From assembly GCF_963169125.1 (NCBI RefSeq), contig NC_084794.1, positions 112,258,358 to 112,322,357 of the forward strand: a stretch of DNA of 64,000 nucleotides. Reading direction: 5' to 3'. The DNA comes from Humulus lupulus. Taxonomy: Eukaryota > Streptophyta > Magnoliopsida > Rosales > Cannabaceae. The notes below the pieces were generated by a model. The model ran no database searches. It saw only the letters and a list, made by a program, of their open reading frames with translations, and had not been told where the DNA came from. Each line of letters opens with the position of its first letter. Positions within the stretch are counted from its first letter, which is position 1. Shown one piece after another: positions 10,424-22,524 of the stretch. The translations under genes and the position numbers were made by a program.

Positions 10424-13400
10424 GTAACCAAATGTTCATTTTATTCATTTTTTACCATTTAATTATTATTTAAATTAATAATATTATATATATAAATATT
10501 TCTTCATTATTTTTTATATATTCTAAACCTTCTCTATAACTCTCATATTTTCTTCTACTATAATTTCTTTTCATTTTTCTCATTTTCTCTCTAAACTCGT
10601 TCAATTACAATTTTCATAATGCAGTATTCTTTTTTTTCCGACTTAAACAATAATAGAGATGATTGGATAATAACGATTAGAGTTTGTAGACTGTGTGAGT
10701 CTCTCAATACGAAGAAGAATGGAGAATTATTAGTATGGATATGATTTTTATAGATGAGAAGGTTGTATCAAAATTTCTTTCCTCAGTTTTCTTTAATATT
10801 ATCAATTATTTTATATTTAATTAATATATTATGTGTTTTTATCACAGGCTAATCTAATGTATGCAACAATTAGGAAAATTTTAGTGTCTAAGTTCAAGCA
10901 CCTATTGAGTGATGATTCTCTTATATAGTGTAAATAATTTGAAAGTTGTTGCAAACATAGAACAGTATTGAGTGAGGGTTCTTTATATACTGTAAATAAT
11001 TTGTTATTTATGTGATGTGGGTGATGACTTTTGAGAATATTGGCATATATTTATATTTATATGATGGTTTTTTTATTTAATGTAACCTAAATTTAAATAA
11101 ATGTTTAACTTAATTCAAATGTTTATTATATTGCAAATATCTTATCTCATAAATTATCTAAAAATTAAATTAAAAATAACTAAAATATTATATATATATT
11201 ATTTTATTTAATGTAACTTAAATTCAAATGAGATAATGTAACATTCTAAAATCTCTTCAAATCACATTAGTTTAAAAATAAATAAGATATTTAGAAGATA
11301 ATATTAAAATCAAAGTAATAATATAATTGCTATTATTTAGTAATACGAGAATTTCTTGATTTTTTATTTATACTTATATTTATGCTTCCTTTCTTATTGT
11401 TAAAGAGATAAACTCTTTCTATTTTTTTGTGTCAGTAATTTTGTTTTGCATTGGAATGTGAAAAAAGTAACCAATACATTCATTATTAATTGGCATACCT
11501 TATAAAAAAGAAAAAATGTAAGCATATTTGCAACTAGCATTTGAATCATGAGAATCTAAAAAAATACTAATCACCATATTATTATTATTATTATTATTAA
11601 AAATCATTTATTTACTCTATACACACTTTATATCTTAAGATCATATATAATTTAAATTTAATTATATATTTATTTTGATTAAATAATCTATGTACAATCT
11701 CTACCAGCATAAATTTAATCAAATTAAATATCTAATTTTAAAAAATTCACAAATCATAATAAATAAAATTAATTAAATATCTAATTTTAAAAAAATGAAA
11801 AATTCTAACCAATACACATTCAATTTTGTTTTTAATGAATATTTGTATAAAGAGAATAAAATAAATTAAAAAATCTCAAAATAACAACCAACCTATGTAT
11901 ACAATTTAAATTTGAATTATATTTTTTTTCCTTTTTTTCTCATTTTTATTTTAATAATAATTATAATAAATGGAAATTAAGAATATATATAATAATAAAT
12001 TAAAATAATATATCTATTTATATTTTTAACATTTAACAAAACACGAGATCCAAAAGTTAGTTTTTTACAATAAATGGTCCAAACAGGTAATCGACCAAAA
12101 TACATGTGGTTTAAATAATCTATTTATATATTCATATTTTTAAGCTTTTGACAAAACCTGAGATTCACAAGTTAATCTATACAAATAAAGGATCCAAACG
12201 GCTAATTAACTAAGATACAATATTCAAAATGGTGTGAACCCTTACAGAAAACATAAATTATATATATTTATATAATTTACTTTTTATAAAGAATTTTTAA
12301 CATTTAATAAATACATACTCCAAATGTTAATTTTTAAAATTAAAAGATCAAAACGGGTAATCGACCAAAATATAATGTTCAAATAATTGATCTTTTTATT
12401 CATATTTTAACTTTTTGACAAACTTGGAGGTCGAAAAGTTAAATTTAAAAAATAAAGGGTCTAAATGGGTAATCGGCCAAAATAATAAATAAATAAATAA
12501 AATATGCGTACAACAAGTTGCTACTTTATTTTTTACACTTTAATTATTCAAAATTTCTCGAAATCATAGGAGATTTGATATACAATGAACACTATCATGA
12601 AAAAACTTTTGACAAAATATGAGGTCCAAAAGTTAATTTCTTAAAATAAAAGGTTCAAACAGGTAATCGACTAAAATATAATGTTCAAAATTGTGTGAAT
12701 GCTTACACAAAACATAAATTATATATATTATTTACTTTTTATTAAGAATTTTAGCATTTTGAATATATACATAGTCCAAGTGTTATTTTTAAAATTAAAC
12801 GATGAAAACGAATAATCAATCAAAATATAATATTAAATAATCAATCTATTTATTCTTATTTTTAATATTTTGACAAAACATGAGGTCTAAAATTTAATTT
12901 TAAAAAATAAAAAGTCTAAAATGGTAATCAACCAAAATATCTCTTACACAAAAAATAAAATTTTTTATACATAATTTATAAAATCACCTAAGTGTATAAC
13001 AATAATATAAATAAAAGAAAACATACAACAATTTTTTTTACTTTATTTTCAGCACTTTAATTATTTGTTATACAATAAATATCATTTTAAAAAGATAAAA
13101 AAAAAAAAACACTTCCCTCAATATACATCCACAAGCATGTTGTATAACCTACAATATAATCTCCTTAAAAAAATGCAGTTATGTTTTCTAATTTTTTTAC
13201 ATTTTATAATAATTCTCAACGAGCGGTCCTATTTTCTAGTAATAATAGGGATTGGTGAATATTTAATTGAGAATGTGAGGTCCATAGAGATTACAATGCA
13301 GCCGCAACCGACGGTAGCGACACTTGTTGCACATGCAGCTAATGGGGAGCCAGGGTGTCGAAGTGAAAGCCTGAGATCCGTAGTTTATATTGACCGTTGG

Positions 13401-16027
13401 ATTAAAGATTGATCGTTAAGATGTGACCCAATTTATGGGTCACAGAAGTCGACATCACAAGCTTCCGGACGTATGGGCCGGTCCAGACAGTTGTGGCCCA
13501 CTTGGGGACCGAACTAACACATTCGCCTGTCTACTAGTAATGATTTTTAGTATTAATCATTGAGACAATGCCATTAGGTTCACATAATTACATTTGCCCC
13601 CATATAATTCTATATCAATAAGTGCCCATTTTAATTTCCTCATAAAATAAATGATTTACTATTAAACATAAAATTATTTTTACACTAAATAAATAAACTA
13701 AAATGCGTATAAACTTATATTTAGGCAGACAATAACACTATTATATTTGGACATCTCCAAACTATGTGCTAAATACAGTGTTTGCAATAAATATATATAT
13801 TTAAACAAATATATTGTAATTTAATTCCCAATACTATCTAAAATATTATTTGAAATAAAAGTAAAATATTGTTGATATATTTAATTAAATAAAAAAGTTA
13901 AAAAAAAAATCCATTAATAATACTAATTAATAAATAGATATTAAAAATTATTTTAATGTCAATATAGTAATTGAAAAGTATATTTATGATTGCTGCAAAA
14001 AAAAAAAATATTTATCATTTTGTTAAATAAGCTAAAATTAACATAATTATTTTATCAAGAATATACTTTACAGATTGAAAAAAAAAATGTAAAATTACAA
14101 TGATTGCCAAAGAATATGTAAATATACATCGGAAAATTAGATAATAAAAAAATAAAAAAAATAAAACACTGAGAGCCCATTTTCATCTCACCAAATGAGC
14201 ACCTATAAAATAAATAAATACAAATGGATTAGTATCAAATATTAAATAATGATAAGATTCAAAATTTTGATATTGCAAGAAAAAAATTTCTTAAATGATT
14301 TGAAAATGGAGAAGCTAAGACTTATCTATGAAGTCCCCAAAACTAGTTGTGTCACATTTAGATCCAACTAGCTCATTATGCCAACAAGATATCTACACCA
14401 AGAATCAACAAAGATAAGTTATATTTTACCTTACAAAGATAAGTAAGCTTAGCGATAAAAAAAAATAGAAGTATTTTTGGAGTTTGGGTATCTACCCACT
14501 AGTTTTATATAAAGATTTTAGTAAACAATATAATAATAGCAAAACAAAAACTAAAATATTTATATAAGATGAATTGAATATTATTCTAAAAATATTTATC
14601 TCGAATGCATCTGAATCTAATGGCGTCACTATTAGCCTGAACAAACATACGATAAGCCTGAAAAGGCACAACTAACCTAAGAAAGCACAAGTCTAACTTA
14701 AACAGTCACAAAACAAACCCAATCAAGCACAACAAGTCTAAATAGTCACAAAACAAACCAAAGGCTACACAAAACTAGCCACAAAACTATTTACGTGTTT
14801 TTTAGTAATGTAGAAAAAGTATTCAAACAATTTTATTATTAAAATAAGTCATAATTTTGTTAGGATTTATATATTTTTAGATTTTGTGTTTTGATAAATT
14901 TGTGTTTTGCAAAATTGTTCAAATAGACTTCTAAACTCAATTTAAGTTAAAGTTTTTAAAACTAAAATCATAAATAATTTACGAAACTAACAATTCATAA
15001 TAAAAATACAATCATTCTGCTTAATAACTGTGTTATTATATTTTATTTTTTTTCTTATCAAAACTAAATTTTCAAGTTTACTTGACCATTTTACACGACA
15101 TAAATCTAAAAAATATTTTTTTTGAAACTCGTGAACTAAAAAGTTAAAGGTGTAAACCTTTTTTTACACAATTAAGTTGTATTATTTTGTTAAGCCAGTT
15201 TGATAAATTTTATTTAATTATATTTTAGCTTTTTTTCTCTCATTTTCTACACATTTATTTTCATTAATTAGTAAAGTTTTTTTTTTTTTTATCGTTGTTC
15301 TAATGTCTTCGTCAAGTCTGGCAGCTTTATTGAAAGTGTTCATCTCCTCTTTGTTTCAGAGACGTTCTTCCCTTGCCTCCATCGACAAAGGTCAACTCCA
15401 TTTCAGAGTCATTCTCCTAACTATTCATTTCTCTTGCTATCCCTTTCTCTCTAAAATCGTTCTTTTTCTTCTTCGTGGTTTTCCATTTTCTTCTAACATT
15501 TGTCAACTCCTCTTCGATTTCTCCGTTCATCATCTCCGTCAGAGTGATTGGCAGTGCTCTGAATTGTAGCTCATTGCTACATTAGTAGTGGTCTTTTTTT
15601 TTTTGTACTTTCATTAATATTTTTCCCCTATTTATTTAGGCTTGTAGGATGGAGTAGTATATGAGGAAGATCTTGTTTTCCCCTATGAGTTTATTGATTA
15701 TTTTTGTAAAACTATTACTAGCATCGCATGGCACATATGGAAATTTGAATAAAGATGATGTCGGTAAAGGTAATCAGTTACAATATTTTACTTGTAAGTT
15801 CTTGTAACTGGTTACAGTAACAGTTTTATGTATTGTTATCTCAGTATTTTTTTTATTAAGGCCATGGAATAAGCACTTACACACATCATCATCTTCTTCA
15901 TCATTGTGAGATTTTTATTTTAATATATGAAAATATATGCAGTATATATAAATATAATAACTTGATATGCTTTGTGTTTGATTAATTTCTCGAGCCTATC
16001 TGCGACATAAAGAAATTGGTCATCAAT
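10424..16027. other. AT-rich intergenic DNA
   Basis: No gene is supported here. The stretch is strongly AT-rich with many A and T runs. It contains the higher-order repeat listed at 12030-13070, a short GC-richer island at about 13260-13520 (with CCGTTGGATTAAAGATTGAT), and a pyrimidine-rich stretch at about 15230-15560. Open frames at 13065-13412 and 15303-15569 have low-complexity composition and no recognisable domain. Confidence 0.6.
12030..13070. repeat. Diverged higher-order tandem repeat, period ~460 bp
   Basis: A short module (TGACAAAAC.TGAGGTCCAAAAGTTAA, then AGGGTCTAAACGGGTAATCG, then ACCAAAATATAATGTTCAAA) starts near 12038, 12148, 12306, 12416, 12608, 12761 and 12871. The spacing pattern 158-110-192 then 153-110 means modules 2-4 and 5-7 form two larger units about 457 bp apart. 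A linker with AAAACATAAATTATATATAT is shared at about 12245 and 12706. No coding potential is seen. Confidence 0.65.
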
Positions 16028-16130
16028 ATAACTATTGTACCCTATTTTCGAGGAAGGCCTTTTTGCTCGAAAAGTAAACTCTTGAATGATTGCAATAAGC
16101 TTGATTCCAGATATTATTACTATAATAATA

Positions 16131-16473
16131 AGATATTTGCGGCAATAATGTCTATATAATTAAGTTTGTTGTACTTAAATGCTTATATAAAAATTTTGGC
16201 AGCAATAATGTCTACCGGTAATGTTTTGGTGCAACCGTTAGTCCCTGAGCCGTTAGGAGTATACAGGGTACACGTGGCACAACCCGATTGAGTTAAATTA
16301 TTAAAATTTAAAATAAAAACAATTAATGTTTCTGTTTTCTAATTTAAAACAAAAAAAAAACTAAGCATTAAAAATATAACAAAAAAAAACTGATTGTCTT
16401 AATAACAGGCTAATCCAAAACCAAAAAATCTAAAAATTCCATACCAAGAAAAACGATCGAAGCTTTCCCCCCG
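16131..16473 (+). repeat. MULE left terminal inverted repeat
   Basis: It matches the reverse complement of 21130-21444. The terminal GCGGCAATAATGTCTA motif recurs slightly degenerate at 16196-16214 (GGCAGCAATAATGTCTACC), so the end itself has an internal direct repeat about 60 bp apart; the right end has the same pair. Such subterminal repeats are typical transposase binding sites. Confidence 0.85.
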
Positions 16474-16531
16474 ACAATCGAAGAGATGATGACAGGAGCA
16501 CGAAAGAGACGACGACGACTTTGCCTCCACA

Positions 16532-19500
16532 ATGCCAACCATTCGACAATCGGAGGAACAACCACCCGACTACGGTGAGTTCTTTCTTTTGTATAGAACT
16601 TGTTGACTGTATTTCATTTCTTCTCAAAGCGTTTTTACAATTTTTTCGGGAGAATGATAATGATGCTCTATATAGAGAAGTTTGGGCGGGGAAGGGTGTC
16701 GGTTTTCAAATTTTTTGGGGGTGAGAGTTTTGTTGATTTACAGTAGGTGGTATTATTAAATTTGGGTAAAATTGTTGTTGGATAGCATGTGCATACAATT
16801 GACAGAGTGAGGTCCATTGAAATATATACTTTGTTTATTGAGGGAATCTTTGTTGTAGTGGTTCATGGTTCAATCGTGTGGTGGACTATGTTGCTCTTCA
16901 AGTGTGTGAACTATATTGTGTTTCGGTTTATGTGTGTGAAGTGTTGACATAGCAGTTTTTATTTCTGTTGACTAGGGCAGTATTCTAAACGAGAGTTGTC
17001 TTTATTTAACAGGTGGTCATATTAACATCTTCACTATTGCAATACACCATGGGGGAAGCTGGTTTACTCCATTTGGCAATAGAAAATATGAAGGAGGTAA
17101 AGTTGATTATGTTCATTGGGTAGATACTGATTACTTCACTAGGATGGAATTGGATGGGATGGCCTTGGACTTAGGACATAAACTTCCAGTGAGTTTTATG
17201 TACAAACCAATAGGAAAGGTGCTTAATATGGGCTTTATGGTGGTAGGGGATAAAGAGATCCTAAGAATTATAGAGGATATTGAGAGGAATCGGGCTACAA
17301 AGATTGACATATATCTTGTTTTTCCTGAAATAGTTCGACCTTTAGAATGGAAGGAAGATTCAGAAGCTGTTAAACATGTCCTTGCTACCACTTTACCTCC
17401 TCTGAAAAGATGTATTATAGAGGAACTACTAGATGATTGTGATGTCCCTGCAGATGTTGTTGGTATCCCTGTTGATGCAACCATTGATGGGGAACATGAA
17501 GAGTTTGATGTTGATCAATATTCAGAGGAATTTCAGAATGCTGACTTTGATGAACCTGATAAAGAGGAATATGAAGAAGAGTTTGACTACATGGACTATG
17601 AAAGTGATATGGAGAACCAAATACCAGAGGTGTTTGTGCTTTCAGATTCAGAGGATGATATTGGTGATGTGAGGGAAGATACAGTTGAGGAGAACCAAGA
17701 ACCGGTTCAGGGTGACAAAAATGGGAAAGGAAAGCAAGCTGATGTGAGGGAAAATACAGCTGAGGAGAGCCAAGACAAAGTTCAGCGTGACAGAAAAGGG
17801 AAAGGAAAGCAAGCTGATGTGAGGGAAAATACAGCTGAGGAGAGCCAAGACAAAGTTCAGTGTGACAGAAAAGGGAAAGGAAAGCAAACTGGTTGTAGTA
17901 GAAGAGAGAATGATGAAGATTTCATATTGGAGGAGGAAAAATTTGAGCAAGATGTTGAAGCTAAGATAGAGATGGGTACACAGTCTGACCCTAGGAGGTG
18001 GTGGCGATTAGTTTCAGATTTTTGTACTCAAAATGTTGATGATGGAAACTTAGATGGTATATGTTCTGAGGAGGAGTTACACGAATTGAATTCAGATGAT
18101 AAGTTTGATGCTGGTAAAAATTCCAAAGAATTCAACCCGAAAACCAAAATGCAAAACTTCCAATTTTTTCTTAGAATGGAATTTGCCACTGTTACAATTT
18201 TAAGGAATGCAATAAGGGAGTACTTTATTGAAGGTGGTCGAGAATATGTATTTATTACCAATGATTCAAATAGAGTTAGAGTTAAGTGCAAGGGTGCAAA
18301 CTGTGAATGGATGTTGTTTGCTTCAATAGTTAACAAGACAGATGGCAAGAAAATGAGGGTCAAAACACTTGTTGACAAGCATAGTTGTGGCATTGTTTTG
18401 GACAATAAAAAGCTGACCTTAACTTGGCTTGCAAAGTACTTTTTGGAGCAATTTAGGCTAAATCCGAGTATGGAATACACTGCATTTAGGAAGATAACTG
18501 CAAAGACCAAGTACTCACATGTGTCTAGCTGGACATTTTACAGAGCCAAGACAAAAGCAAGGACATTTTATTGTAGGGGCATGTTATTGGCTGCAGTAGG
18601 CATTGACGGTAATAACTCCATGTTTCTCATTGCCTACTGTGTTGCTGAAAAGGAAAAGACTAAGGTTTGGACTTGGTTCTTGGAGCTATTGAAGGATGAT
18701 CTTGGGAATTTGAGTCCTACCAAGGTGACAATGATGAGCAATCGTCAAAAAGGATTAGAAAATGCAGTGGGAGCCATCTTTAGTGGGTGTGAGGTGAGGT
18801 ATTGTGTTAGACATCTTCATGCTAACTTTAAAAAGGAATATCCTGGACTTTTACTTAAGAAACTTTTGTGGGCAACAGCTAATACTACAACACAAGCTGA
18901 GTTTGCTCGAGCAATGCAAGAAGTCAAGGATGTCTCGGATGGTGCTTACAATTGGCTGGCAGGGAAGAACCCCACAGAATGGAGTAAGTCACATATTTCA
19001 GAGTACCCAAAATGTGACATTTTGGTGAATAATTTGCGTGAGAGTTTCAATGCAGACATACTTGATGCTCGCGACAAGCCAATTATAACTTTACTAGAGA
19101 AAATTAGATTTTGGTTGATGTCTCGGTTTTATAACAAAAAAGTTGAGTTGGAGAAGATGACTCAACCTGTGGGGAAGATAATTTTGAAGATAATTGAGAA
19201 GTAAAAAAAGGTTGCAAAGCATTGTCTGGTTACTAGGTCTGACAAGTTTCAGTTTCAAATTCAATGCAGCAATGGTAGTGCCTTGGTTGTCGATTTGGAT
19301 TTTAGAACTTGTACATGTAAGAGGTTTCAACTATTTGGGCTTCCTTGTGGCCATGCACTAGCTACTATCTGGTTCATGGGAGGTAATGTCTTTGATTATG
19401 TCCATGGATTCTATAAAAAAGAATCATTGCAAAAAGCATATGAACAAAGTGTGCATCATATGCCTAGTCCAGATATGTGGCCTCAGACAGGACTCAACCC

Positions 19501-19953
19501 AATTGATCCACCACCTGAGACGAAGCTGCCTGGAAGGCCTAAGAAAGCTAGGACAAGGGAGACAAATGAACCTCCACTTGCTTTAAAGAAAGCTAAAAGA
19601 ACTGGACAAGTTAAAACATGCAACAATTGTCTGAAAACAGGGCACAGGAGAGAAACATGCAAATCTGCTAAGGTGGTTGAGATATAAACTTTATGCTTTC
19701 TTCTCTTCCTAGATAATTTTTATCATTGATTCAAGAATGAATTAGGATTAGTTGCTTTATCATTTTTTTTGTGAATTTGGAGCTAAATATTTTTTTATTC
19801 AACCTATTTTAGAATTGTGTGGTCAAAAAGCGAGGCCATCCGCCACTGCAGAAACCAACTGAAGCCACACTTTTAAGGAAGGAAAGAAGGCTGAAACAAC
19901 ATGCTAAAGGAGGAGCTAGTGGTGCAAAGAATGCTCAACCCGATACTGTCTGA
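16532..19953 (+). pseudogene. MULE transposase (MuDR/SWIM type), spliced, inactive
   Basis: Model: exon 1 16532-16574 (ATG; donor CTACG then GTGAGT), intron to 17012 (TTTAACAG), exon 2 17013-19672, intron, exon 3 19813-19953 ending TGA; all joins are in frame, about 947 codons. Domains: a PB1-like start (HHGGSWFTPFGNRKY), an acidic region with a 25-residue triple repeat, a MuDR zinc-type region (CKGANC...HSC, ~18290-18400), the MULE core (AAVGIDGNNSMF), SWIM finger CTCKRFQLFGLPCGH (~19306-19350), CCHC knuckle CNNCLKTGHRRETC, and a basic KKRGHPP tail. Three defects: a TAA at 19202-19204; a gap near 18555 that removes the LDGCF-type first catalytic D; and SNRQKG in place of SDRQKG, losing the second D. 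Confidence 0.85.
17666..17890 (+). repeat. 75 bp x 3 in-frame tandem repeat in transposase
   Basis: Copies at 17666-17740, 17741-17815 and 17816-17890 each encode 25 residues beginning DVRE(N/D)T(A/V)EE and ending KGKGKQ(A/T). Copies 2 and 3 are almost identical, so the last duplication is younger than the first. It lies in the acidic, probably disordered linker before the DNA-binding region. Confidence 0.9.
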
Positions 19954-20065
19954 CTGGTAGGAGTTTCATCTTTTGATTTTATTTTGAACTAGTGGTCGAA
20001 TCTTGTATTTTAGTGTCTGTTATGTGTTATGCAAAGTTGGTATTTGGATGTTGTGGTTGATGGCT

Positions 20066-20214
20066 GTTTTTTGAGTCATGAAAGTGTTGTGCTGACCATT
20101 TTAGAGTCATGTACAGATCATCTTTTGCACTAATCATATAGACTTGTTGATCATATATGTTTTTTGAGTCATGATAGGGTTATGCTGGCCATGATATTGG
20201 TCATGTACAGATCA
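20066..20214 (+). repeat. ~94 bp direct duplication 3' of transposase
   Basis: GTTTTTTGAGTCATGA occurs at 20066 and 20159, and ATGTACAGATCA near 20109 and 20203, so a 55 bp block is repeated 94 bp apart. It lies in the transposase 3' trailer inside the MULE and has no visible coding role. Confidence 0.65.
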
Positions 20215-20476
20215 GATACATTTGGCTTTTTAGGCCTATATTTTTGTACCTATCTCTTATGGTAATGAATGTAACTAGTTGTTGATCGTATTTATTTCAA
20301 AAAATACATAAACTAGAATATTGAATTCAAAATAGACCAAGATAGATTACATTGATTCGGGGTTTCATTTTACAACAAAATTCATTACAAATCAATGCCT
20401 AAGGTGCAATAGTTTTGTCATTGCCAATACTGCACATGAAGATTACCCAAAAATAAACTAACAATACCAACAACTT

Positions 20477-21023
20477 CTACTTTGATTTTGTAGCCCAAAT
20501 AACCATAACCAATAGAATTACAGTAAAATACAAAATATTTAAAAAGTAGTAACACTGCATTTGACCTCCATCATTTACTCTACCCCTACTTTCAGCACAA
20601 CTTTCTCTTCCAACATTTTGAAGGTTGTGAGATTGTGTCTCAAATCCATTTGAAGAACCACTGCATTGTCGATGACTTCCAATGTCAGTTGCCGTACTTA
20701 GGGATGTGATTTCAGTTTCAAGGTCACAAATTTTTCTTAGTAGTCTAGGGATGACCACCTTTGTTCGTTGGCACATGGGAGGGTCTATCCATTCAGAGAA
20801 ATTATACCCACCATGAATCTGAGTTGACCCAAACATACAAAGTTTCTAGTGAACACCCATAATCATTTATTCAATGAATCAGATTACAAAAACAAATGGA
20901 GACCAATCTTACCTGATACTTGTTGCATGTTCTGAATCTTCGCCCAGGATTTTTGTTTGTCCAAGCCGTTCTTTCTACCACTGGCCTTGGTGGTCGAAAA
21001 TGGATATTTTTTTCAATCTCCAT
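20477..21023 (-). CDS. GRF-type zinc-finger-like protein carried by MULE (antisense)
   Basis: Two exons: ATG at 21023 to 20913 (37 codons), an intron 20912-20846 (GTAAGATTGG donor, CACTAG acceptor), then 20845 to the TAA at 20477, joined in frame; about 160 residues. Exon 1 has AWTNKNPGRRFRTC, exon 2 GGYNFSEWIDPPMCQRTK then IPRLLRKICDLETEI and a hydrophobic C-terminal helix (YFLNILYFTVILLVMVIWA), probably a membrane anchor. This order matches plant GRF zinc-finger proteins of the At4g04775-like type. The first Cys pair of the GRF finger is missing before the ATG, so it may be truncated. Its start sits just inside the right inverted repeat, which could supply the promoter. The role is unknown. 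Confidence 0.65.
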
Positions 21024-21129
21024 TAACCCAATGCAAAGGATGCCCTAACCCCCAATTCGAAGGAATTACAAGGTTTCTTCTAGTGGGTTTAAGTGCTATA
21101 CTGTCGGGGGCCGATCGTCTAGGTGAGGA

Positions 21130-21444
21130 CGGGGAGAAAGCTTCGATCGTTTTTCTGGGTATGGAATTTTTAGATTTTTTGGTTTTAGATTATTTTTAGA
21201 ACTTATTATTAAGACAATCGGTTATTTTGGTTATATTTTTAATGCTTAGTTTTTTTTTTGTTTTAAATTTTAATAATTTAACACAATCTGGTTGTGCCAC
21301 GTGTACCATGTATACCTCTAACGGCTCAGGGACCAACGGCTACACCAAAACATTAACGGTAGGCATTATTGCCGCAAATTTTTTTACATAAGCATTTAAG
21401 TGCAACAAACTTAACTACATAGGCATTATTGCCGCAAATATCCC
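21130..21444 (-). repeat. MULE right terminal inverted repeat
   Basis: The reverse complement of this block matches 16131-16473, including TTTAGAACTTATTATTAAGA versus its left counterpart and the end motif GGGATATTTGCGGC. It lies immediately upstream of the antisense GRF gene. Confidence 0.85.
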
Positions 21445-21994
21445 ATAATAATGTCGATATAATTTTACTAGTAATGAAAAGTTTGTCAAGCAGATGCAAA
21501 GGGTGTAGCTCGAAAGACTGTTTTTATATCAGCTTGAAGATGAAGAATTGGCTCAAAAGGGCACAATCATTCCAGCTCGAATGCCAGTCAAGTCATTCGA
21601 AAGGGCGTCAGAAAGGCATCAGAGAGTTAAAAAATCAGTATTCGAGTAGACGATTCCATTTTTAAAGAGATTTGTTTAGATATGTACTTATTAATTGAAT
21701 TCTTTGTATTTTTAAACTCAAATAAGATACTTTATATAACTTTCTCTAAAATCATGGAGATGAGAATCTGAAACTAGGTCTATAAATACATGGGTTGATC
21801 ATTTTTTTCACGCACAATTCTTAGTATTGAAACTCTGGGGAATTGATTTCTAAGCTTCAACTCATAATTCTCAATAAAAATTACTTGTGGATTAAGTATA
21901 TCTAACTACTGAACCGTAATATTCATGTGTTCTCTTCTTGATTTTTCTTAAATAATTACTAGCTTAATTACTCTTATTTTTAGTTGCGTCAACA

Positions 21995-22175
21995 ATAACA
22001 TAGTTCACTAGTCCTCAACCACGAACCAACTATGGTTGCTAATGTTGCTTCTTCGTCACCCATATAATTATTTCTTATGTCGATTAATTAGATAATTCAC
22101 ATATATAGTTTCGCTATTAATTAATTCGATGGATACAATCATACACACATGTATATATTATATCATCGTGACTAC
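21995..22175. other. Unassigned flank
   Basis: A short AT-rich stretch between the solo LTR and the MITE. No feature is seen. Confidence 0.4.
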
Positions 22176-22524
22176 GCATTACAAATAAAGGTATTCTTTA
22201 GTGACAACATTTCAGTCACAACATATATTTTGTGTGATTAAATATTACTTTTAGTCACAACAAAAAATTTCATGTTACTAAAAAGTCATACTCAATCACA
22301 AATTGTCATTAATATAGTTTGTCACAATTTATTACTTTTAGTGATAAAGTTTGTTGTGACTAAAAATACATTTAGTGACAACAAATTGTAATTTTTGTGA
22401 CTAATACTTTTAGCCACAAACTTATTAGTGATGACATACGTAAGATGATTTTTTTTTTTAACCACAAATTTTGTACTTGTAGTCACAAATTTTATTGTGA
22501 ATAAAACTAAACTTTTTTGTAGTC
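22176..22524. mobile_element. CACTA-like MITE with subterminal repeats
   Basis: The ends read GCATTACAAATAAAGG and, from the other side, GACTACAAAAAAGTTTAG, a degenerate CACTACAAAAA-type inverted repeat. TAC flanks both sides (22173-22175 and 22525-22527), a 3 bp duplication as known for CACTA elements. Inside, TAGTGACAAC, GTTGTGACTAAA and TTTAGTCACAA recur many times in both directions. At 349 bp it has no coding capacity. The degenerate ends keep the confidence moderate. Confidence 0.6.

Larger units (their letters stand above)
16131..21444 (+). mobile_element. Mutator-like element (MULE), 5.3 kb, two genes
   Basis: Inverted repeats of about 343 bp (16131-16473) and 315 bp (21130-21444) bound it. 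Both ends read GATATTTGCGGCAATAATG inward, and both carry ACGTGGCACAACC further in. Flanks are ATAATAATA (16122-16130) and ATAATAATG (21445-21453), an 8 of 9 match to the 9 bp duplication expected of MULEs, though low-complexity. Inside are a spliced MuDR-type transposase pseudogene on + and a GRF-type zinc-finger gene on -. Base changes between the two inverted repeats show the insertion is not recent. Confidence 0.88.
16033..21994 (+). mobile_element. Solo Tat LTR split by a MULE
   Basis: The left part begins TATTGTACCC at 16033, the right part ends TTGCGTCAACA at 21994. The five bases before (16028-16032) and after (21995-21999) are both ATAAC, a perfect target site duplication. Removing the MULE leaves about 640 bp, shorter than but similar to the LTR at 9588-10423 (shared CTGAACC...CGTCAACA end). 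With a duplication flanking a single LTR and no internal sequence, this is a solo LTR left by LTR-LTR recombination, into which the MULE later jumped. Confidence 0.8.

Noticed and set aside
13065..13412. 115-codon open frame
   Set aside because: The first 60 residues are K/F/L runs from AT-rich sequence and no domain or splice signals support it. The GC-richer end may be regulatory, but nothing specific could be shown.
15303..15569. 88-codon open frame rich in S, L and F
   Set aside because: It lies in a pyrimidine-rich tract that gives such residues by composition. No homologous motif is seen.
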